This document shows, one piece after another, positions 42,201 to 51,200 of a stretch of 64,000 nucleotides of DNA (its first letter is position 1; every line of letters begins with the position of its first letter). The stretch lies in assembly GCA_009760885.1 (NCBI GenBank), contig CM019715.1, forward strand, positions 25,624,522-25,688,521. The letters are read 5' to 3'. The position numbers and the translations under genes are program-made. The stretch comes from Achatina immaculata (lineage: Eukaryota > Mollusca > Gastropoda > Stylommatophora > Achatinidae). Under the pieces are notes generated by a model. It was not told the DNA's origin and made no database searches. It was given only the letters and a program-made list of their open reading frames with translations.

Positions 42201-45200
42201 ACTTACCATTTTCCCTGCATAAGTATTCTATAGACAGTAAACTGACTGGCTGGCTGTGCATAAAACATACCATTTTCCCTGCATAAGTATTCTATAGACA
42301 GTAAACTGACTGGCTGGTTGTGCATAAAACATGCCATTTTCCCTGCATAAGTATTCTATAGACAGTAAACTGACTGGCTGGCTGTGCATAAAACTTACCA
42401 TTTTCCCTGCATAAGTATTCTATAGACAGTAAACTGACTGGCTGGCTGTGCATAAAATTTACCATTTTCCCTGCATAAGTATTCTATAGACAGTAAACTG
42501 ACTGGCTGGCTGTGCATAAAACATACCATTTTCCCTGCATAAGTATTCTATAGACAGTAAACTGACTGGCTGGCTGTGCATAAAACATACCAATTTCCCT
42601 GCATAAGTATTCTATAGACAGTAAACTGACTGGCTGGCTGTGCATAAAACTTACCATTTTCCCTGCATAAGTATTCTATAGACAGTAAACTGACTGGCTG
42701 GCTGTGCATAAAACTTACCATTTTCCCTGCATAAGTATTCTATAGACAGTAAACTGACTGGCTGGCTGTGTATGAAACATACCATTTTCCCTGCATAAGT
42801 ATTCTATAGACAGTAAACTGACTGGCTGGTTGTGCATAAAACATGCCATTTTCCCTGCATAAGTATTCTATAGACAGTAAACTGACTGGCTGGCTGTGCA
42901 TAAAACTTACCATTTTCCCTGCATAAGTATTCTATAGACAGTAAACTGACTGGCTGGCTGTGCATAAAATTTACCATTTTCCCTGCATAAGTATTCTATA
43001 GACAGTAAACTGACTGGCTGGCTGTGCATAAAACATACCATTTTCCCTGCATAAGTATTCTATAGACAGTAAACTGACTGGCTGGCTGTGCATAAAACAT
43101 ACCAATTTCCCTGCATAAGTATTCTATAGACAGTAAACTGACTGGCTGGCTGTGCATAAAACTTACCATTTTCCCTGCATAAGTATTCTATAGACAGTAA
43201 ACTGACTGGCTGGCTGTGCATAAAACTTACCATTTTCCCTGCATAAGTATTCTATAGACAGTAAACTGACTGGCTGGCTGTGTATGAAACATCTGTATTG
43301 ATGACATGACCAGCAAGGTATTCAAGGCTTCAAGGTGAAGAGCATATGTAAAGTTTCTGTGGATGTTTAAAATGTTTTTATACAAAATGATTTTTTTTTC
43401 TTTTACTCACAATAAATGTATTAGCGTTAAATTATGACTTCCTAGTTAACATAACAGTAAACTAAACTGAAAGTTACAAAATATTATCATACAAAAAAAA
43501 AAAAAAATCTTCAAATTTAGATGGTGTTTTATTCCCATAACCTGTCCCTGCATTTTAGAAACTTCTGTTTGTACAAAAGCTTTACTGCCATGTTTTCATA
43601 TATCTAGTTGTAAATATGTACTAAAGAAGCTGTGGAGAGGAACAGACAGAACTACAAAAATAAGATTTTTAAGGGCATGCATCTTTCCCATCGCAACATA
43701 TGCCTGTGAGACCTGGTCACTTAACAAAACAGCTGAGAAACACATAAATGCCTTTGAATGTAAATGCTAGAGAAGACTTCTTCAAATATCATGGACACAA
43801 ACAAGAACAAATATATCCATACTACAAGAACTTAATATTGAAGAAGGCTGGCTAGTAAAGAGGATTAAACATAGAAAACTTAAATATTCTGGACAAATTA
43901 AACATCATGAGAATTTAGAGAAGACCATCTTGGAAGGGTACATAATGGGAAAAAAGAAAGAGAGGAAGACCAAGGCGAAGATGACTGCAAGACATCGTTG
44001 ATAATCTGCAAATGGATGCATCAGCAGCAGGCCATCTTGCTCACAACCGAGAGGCCTACAGGAGTGCTATTAGGGAGGCAAAGTTTCTCAAGGGACATGC
44101 AAATGACTGACTGACTGAAATATGTACAAGCAAGCAGTTTATCATAGAAAGATGGCGTGTCCTTAAACAGAAACATGAAGATAGATGGTGGAGCATGGTT
44201 CAGTTCTACAAGAAAGACAGAGTGAGGAAAGTGGGCAAGAAACAAGAATGGCAGAAGAACATACAAAAAAAAAAAGAAAGGTAATCCTGTCATGCCGTAG
44301 AGGCACATAGGGATATGGTGTTAGTGCCCATAATTCAATATTTTGGCAAACATCTTTTTCAAGAATCACATACAAAAACAACATAACAGATTAAAAACAA
44401 AAAAAACAAAAAAAAAAAAAAACAGATGAAAAATTAAACACTTAGCTTTTTTTTTTGTATCCTCCCTGTAAAATAAGATGAGCACAAAATGTGCCCAGAC
44501 AGAGGTAGATAAGCATAAAGTGGAAGCAGGTGATTGGTTGAGAAATGATGACAAAGAGCACCATATTGTAAACAACATGGTGTTATGTTCCAGCTTGCTC
44601 ACATTACACACCTATGGCCTAAACAAAAGCCACCCAGATGGCACAGATAATAAAAGTGAGAAAACAATACTGGGGTGGGGGGTGCGTGTGGATGAAAGAA
44701 GGTTCAGCGTGAATAGAAAACACACATAGGACAAGACTGCTTAAAACACCTAGTCAAAGGAAGGTATCAAAATCTACTAGCGCTAAAGAAGAAGGACAGA
44801 AAGGGCTGGAAAATGAACCTTAAACTGTCTGTGACAAGAAATATAAAAACATATAAACAGAAGAATGCAAACAATAAAGAACAAAGGCAACAATGTCCTG
44901 GCACTCACAGAACTGGTACGTCCACAATCAGCTCCACCAGAGCATTGATAAACTCCTCTGTCTGGGATCCAATCTCTGCTGTGTCTTCTGCCCGGCTGCC
45001 TAGAAAGTCGGGACAGATACAAATTCAAAAAGTTCTCTCTTCTTCTGTCTGTGTTATGAAGTGCAGAAAGATGGGGGAAAGAAAGATTACAGTGCCAGAC
45101 AGAAAGATGAAGAAAGAAAGATTAGTGCTAGACAGAAAGATGGGGGAAGAATTATTACAGTGCCAGACAGAAAGATGAAGAAAGAAAGATTAGTGCTAGA

Positions 45201-48200
45201 CAGAAAGATGGGGGAAGAAAGATTACAGTGCCAGACAGAAAGATGAAGAAAGAAAGATTAGTGCTAGACAGAAAGATGGGGGAAGAAAGATTACAGTGCC
45301 AGACAGAAAGATGAAGAAAGAAAGATTAGTGCCAGACAGAAAGATGGGGAAAGAAAGATTACAGTGCCAGACAGACAGCACATTCATCAGAAACAGCAAA
45401 GATGACCTGGTCAACCCACTCTGGACTCAGCAGGTGAATCCCCTTATTTGTGGAAGTGAATTTCATGTGATATCTCATTTTCATTTTTTTATTCAGTGAC
45501 ATTCTATGTGCAGTGACATTCCATGCACTTCACCTAGCAGGAAATATTCTTCATATTCGGAAATTGTTTTTCCCCCAACACATTGGTATCAGGTAATAAT
45601 TTCTATGAATCTGCCAATAAGACGCCCCAGTTCCCAAAAACACTACTTGAGACGACAGATCACCACAGACTTATTAACTTATACCCTCCCCCAGCCTAGG
45701 CTCATCCTTACCTTTTCAGCCTGGGTAAATGAGTAAAGACTGATGTGTTCCCATAGATGCCGCTGTCTGCTTCTTTGGTCTGATACATAAATGTAAGAAA
45801 ACCGCTGTAGCAACTGGACTTGTCATGGGCTCCAAAAATATTAACCTTAACACTGCTATTAAGGCAGCCTGAAGGAAAGAAGAGCTGAGACCAGTCCAGA
45901 AAGCCTTGTGAAGAACTGCAGAAACTGAGATGAACAGTTGTCACCTCATATGTAAACTAACTGCAGGCCATATGAAGAGGACATAATCTTTTTTTGCTTC
46001 CTGCAAGATATCTCAAGGAATACTGGACACACACAGATGCATGGATGGACTGATGAGCAAACTCCCCCCCCACAAACACATGTAATCCAGTTTCAAGATC
46101 GTTATTACAAAACCCATGGTTTTATGCTGTCAGACAACTGAAGTTTCTAGAAATGCATTAAATCTGGGCCCATTTTTCTCATGAAGTGAAGCATCAGCTC
46201 TCATCCTCTTTACTCCCCAACACAAATATCAAGTCCCTATTTTCAGATGTGAACTAGAAGCAAATGTGGTTTTGGAAGGGAGCTGAAACATATAAAGTGA
46301 ACGGTCATTTCATTCATTCATTTCAATGTTCCTTGCAGAACTTTGCCTCCCTAACAGCACTCCTACAGCCCTCTCGGTTGTAAGCAAGATGCCCTGCTAC
46401 TGATGCATCCATTTGCAGATCATCAACAATGTCTTGCATCCATCCTCACCTTGGTCTTCCTCTCTTTCTTTTTCCCATTATTTATGTACCTTTCCAAGAC
46501 GATCTTCTCTAGATTACCGTGATGTTTAATGCATCCAAAATATTTAAGTTTTCTTTGTTTAATCCTCTTTACTAGCCAGCTTTCTTCAATATTAAGTTCT
46601 TGTAGTATGGATATATTTGTTCTTTTTTTTTTTGTGTCCATGATATTTGAAGATCTCTTCTGTAGCATTTACATTCAAAGGCATTTATGAGTTTGAACAG
46701 TCAGAAAATGGAATTTACAAAGTTTCACTGAAGCTGATGAAACTAATTAATACCATAAGCAAAAGACAAAACTATTTGGAGATGCAATGAGAGGCCAGGC
46801 TGAGGGCACTTGACAATCACAGGAAAACGTGGGAGAAAAAAAGAAGAGGATGATGATCAAGAAAAAAATATATCTCAATGGCATGACCAAGTGTCACTGG
46901 TAAAAGAAGGGCAACTGACCCGATTAGAAATACCAAAGACCATGCACAATGGTCTTTTACAATGGCACTCAGTGAATGAACTGTCAACTATGTTCTGATA
47001 GGTTCAGGAGCTGGTAGTCCTCCTGTGGTAAGACCTTTTTATATAACACAGAGAAATGCCCACCAAATACTACTATTGCATTAGGTGAGAGGTAAATCTC
47101 ACTGCGTATCTTACCATCTGATTTAGGTGGGAGGCAGTCAAACTGGTGTAACAGTAGCTCCTCGCTCAGATGTTCCACAAAATATTTACACAGGCTCCGG
47201 ATGATAAACAGAGCATTGTATGTCTGCCAAATGAAGATGTTGCTGAAAACAAGTGAGAAATAGTGATATTTAATCCTCAGTGGGGTTTAGTTGAATAAAG
47301 GTGAGCTATACTATTAAAGTACAAAGGTATAATAAAGACAGTTCCAGCATGCCATACAGTTCTAGCATGCTATATAGTTCTATCATGACATACACTTTTA
47401 CTTTGCCATACAGTTCTAGCATGCTATATAGTTCTATCATGACATACATTTTTACTTTGCCATACAGTTCTAGCATGTCATATAGTTTTAGCATGCCATA
47501 TAGTTCCAGCATGCCATACAGTTCCAGCATGCCATATAGTTCTAGTATGCCATATAGTTCTAGCATGCCATACAGTTCTAGCATGCTATATAGTTCCACC
47601 ATACCATACAGTTCTAGTATGTCATATAGTTCCAGCATGCCATACAGTTCCAGCATGCCATATAGTTCTATCATGCCATACAGTTCTCACATGCCATATA
47701 GTTCTAGCATGTCATACAGTTCTAGCATGTCATATAGTTCTAGCATGCCATATAGTTCTAGCATGCCATATAGTTCTAACATGCCATATAGTTCTTGCAT
47801 GCTAAACAGTTCTAGCATGCCATACAGTTCTAGCATGTCATATAATTCTAGCATGCCATACAGTTCTAGCATGTCATATAATTCTAGCATGCCATACAGT
47901 TCTAGCATGTCATATAATTCTAGCATGCCATACAGTTCTAGCATGCCATAAAACATCTATGGGATACAGTGTTAGTACCAATATCTTCCTTAACCTGTTT
48001 GCACACTAGAGGGTGATGTGGTCAGCATCATGCCTGACCACCTTCACCTCCAAGAGGAGCCAGGTTCTAACTTCTACAACTAAGTGACTGAGGCACCTCT
48101 GGCCAGACTTGAACAACTGACCTTGCAGTGAAAGATAATGGGCATTAACCACTACACCACCCAGACACTCCACTGTATCAATATTTGCAAAATTTGTATT

Positions 48201-51200
48201 TTAATTCACTTTTTTCCCCCACCAATTATATATTTAACTTGGGTAAGTCCCATGTATACAGCACTGATTTTTTTTTTTTTAACTTAAGCATTTCCTCTCA
48301 TTAACATACTGACAGGCTTGTGCACAATTAACAGACATGTACCTGACCCTGCAGACATCTGTTCTCTACTTCCAGGGGTCTAAAACTCACTCACAGTATA
48401 ATCAGGGGAGAGCATGACATTGCAAAAATTTACCATGGATTTGTTAAAAAAAAAAAAAAATTCATGCAGCTTCTAGAATTTTTTTTTTACTTTCAACTCC
48501 TACTGTACCATTGACTGCATAAATGAATGATATTTCAAAACAAATAAAATTTAAAGTAATTGTCAAATGGTTTTGTTGCATAGTTCTGTCCCCTCATTAA
48601 TAAAGTAATAAACAGGACCTAGATGATCTATCAAGTGTCGTGCCTACAGGCATTGGCAGTCATAACTTCCCACAACTCTGTTCTGTGTTGCCTCTATGAG
48701 ATGTTCTAGCTCCCTCTTTCCATGCCAGTCCATCCAGGATTTTCTCTCTTGGTCCATTTCAGTCTCATTTCCCCTCTAGCTTTCCTGTTGTCAAGATGTG
48801 TTCTAGTCTGTCTTTGTCATGACATGTCCTATAAATTTAGACTTGTCTTTTCCTGACTGTTGTAATTATATGTCTTCTCGAGTCAGTCCCTCATAAAATT
48901 TCTTTGTTTTATTTTCTTGATGTCCATGGTGTTCTTAATACTCTTCTAAGAAACCACATTCCCCTGGCTTCCAGATGTTGATGTATCTCTTTGGTAACTG
49001 TCCAGGCTTCACATCCATTGACCAGAAATGGCTATATGTAGCGCCCTTTTCCTTACACTCAATGACAGTGATTACCCAGATGATGCTAAGGTTCTTTTTT
49101 TAATGATGCTAAGGTTCTTTTTTTAACTTCTTCTTCTTCGTTCGCTTCTACCACCAAGATCACCCTGTGATCCTACTGAATTTACTCATGTGGCCTCCTG
49201 TGGTCCCCGAGAGATCCCCGAGAAGACCACATGAGGTTCAGCGTATCACGGGGCTTGGGCCTGTATTCTCGGTGGGTCACAGAAGCGGGATTGCGTGACA
49301 CTGTGGTTTTCATCGCACCAGTTTAATCTAGAGTTGGACTTTCTCACCGGAAAACCTCGACGTGTTTTGGATATCTGTATATCCCTGCCGGGTGAGAAGT
49401 GGTTGCCCATCTAGTCCAGAGTTGGACTTTCTCATCAGAAAACCTCAGTGTGATTAGGATACGCATATATCCCCGTCGGGTGAGAGGTGGTTGCCTATCT
49501 AGACTGGACTGGTCCAGTGTCTCCGACTTCAGTGTTTTGTGGTCATGGCTGCTACCTTTCCTAGTTGTGACCAGAATGGAGTTTTTGTCCAGAAGGACGA
49601 ATCCTCACCACTAGGAGATTTCACCCCTGGGTTAAGCCAGTTTAAGCGTATTATCCCAGTATGGGTGTGTTTAGGATGTGTTCAACCTCTAGAGTGGAGG
49701 TACCATGACATGAGTAGTCATCAAGTTTCACACCTGGGTTAAGCCGGTTTAGGCATATTTCACCAGTATGTGTGTATATTGGACGTGGCTGGCCTCTAAA
49801 GCAGAGGTGCCATGGTATGAGTAGCTCTCGTCGCAAGACTACTGGACATACCGATTAATCTTCACTTTATCCTTTCCATCACCTTTTCACAGCAGCACCG
49901 CTCGGCAACCCTAATCGCATTTTCTCCATTGGCCGGGAGGAGTTTCACCCCACGCACGGCAGATGAAGAATCTCACCAGCAGTGTCTTAGTTTAACCCCT
50001 GGGTTAAGCCTATTCAGGCAATCCGCCCGGTATGAGCGCACATAGGACATAGCTGACCTCCAGAGCAGAGGTACCATGATTTGAACAGTCCTGACCTCGA
50101 GACTACTGATTACTTCACTTAATCCTTTCTTTCACATTTTCCACGGTGGTGCCACGCGGCAACCCCAGCTGAACCTTTCTTCACTGGCCGGGAAGAGCCC
50201 CACTCCACGCACGGCAGCTGAAGAATCTTGCCAGCAGCGGCTTTTTTAACTAAGCAAACTCATCTGCTGGTCCATGGACCCACAAGTTAAGAACCACTGG
50301 TTGAAGTGATTTACTTATCATCTGAGCAAGGCAAAAACATCTGAATGAAGAATAACTGGCCTAGCATCGAGCAGTGTCGATAGTACTGGTTATAGATCTT
50401 TGCCGTATATGAATCTGGAAAGGAAAAAAAAAAGACACTGATGAAGAAAATGGATGTGGAAAGGTAACAAACATTTACTTACTCTTCACACTGCGCAGAG
50501 GCCTTAAGTTCGGAAGCCCGTATAAGGAAGTTGTGTATGAGGGATCTCAGATTTCCAGTGTGGCAGTTGTTTAGGGCAAAATTTCTGGCTATGACCTCGG
50601 TAGAGTCTTCAAGCAGCTTTGCATCAGAACTTGAAACAGAAAACAGTACATTCCTTTCACATCAGCATGAACACTATATATATATATATATATATTTGTG
50701 AATTTCATATTTTTTTAAAGATGCTTTATATATTATATGAAACAGCTTGCAGAATAACTGCTGGTTAAGACTGTAGTTGTTTACTCTTATAAACAAGCCA
50801 TACCACTTTAGCCCAGTGAATGACATATAGACTGTAGTGATCACTACCACAGTCTGAATGAAATAAGGATTGTAGTGATCCTTGTCATGGTGTGAATGAA
50901 ATAAGGATTGTAGTGATCCCTGTCATGGTGTGAATGAAATAAGGATTGTAGTGATCTCTGTCATGGTGTGAATGAAATAAGGACTGTAGTGATCCCTGTC
51001 ATGGTGTGAATGAAATAAGGATTGTAGTGATCCCTGTCATGGTGTGAATGAAATAAGGATTGTAGTGATCCCTGTCATGGTGTGAATGAAATAAGGACTG
51101 TAGTGATCCTTGTCATGGTGTGAATGAAATAAGGATTGTAGTGATCCCTATCATGGTATGAATGAAATAAAGATTGTAGTGATCCCTGTCATGATGTGAA

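Noticed and set aside
41777..43312. CRISPR-like array
   Set aside because: Units are head-to-tail without spacers, in a eukaryotic intron, and derive from exon 5.
45710..45790. Exon-like minus-strand stretch (ATGTATCAG|ACC ... CTGAAAAG|GTAAGG) between DYM exons 3 and 4
   Set aside because: 68 nt would shift the frame; exons 3 and 4 already join in phase and no dymeclin similarity is present.
47301..47951. 216-residue SSSMPY-repeat ORF
   Set aside because: 18-bp minisatellite without start context, splice signals or homology.
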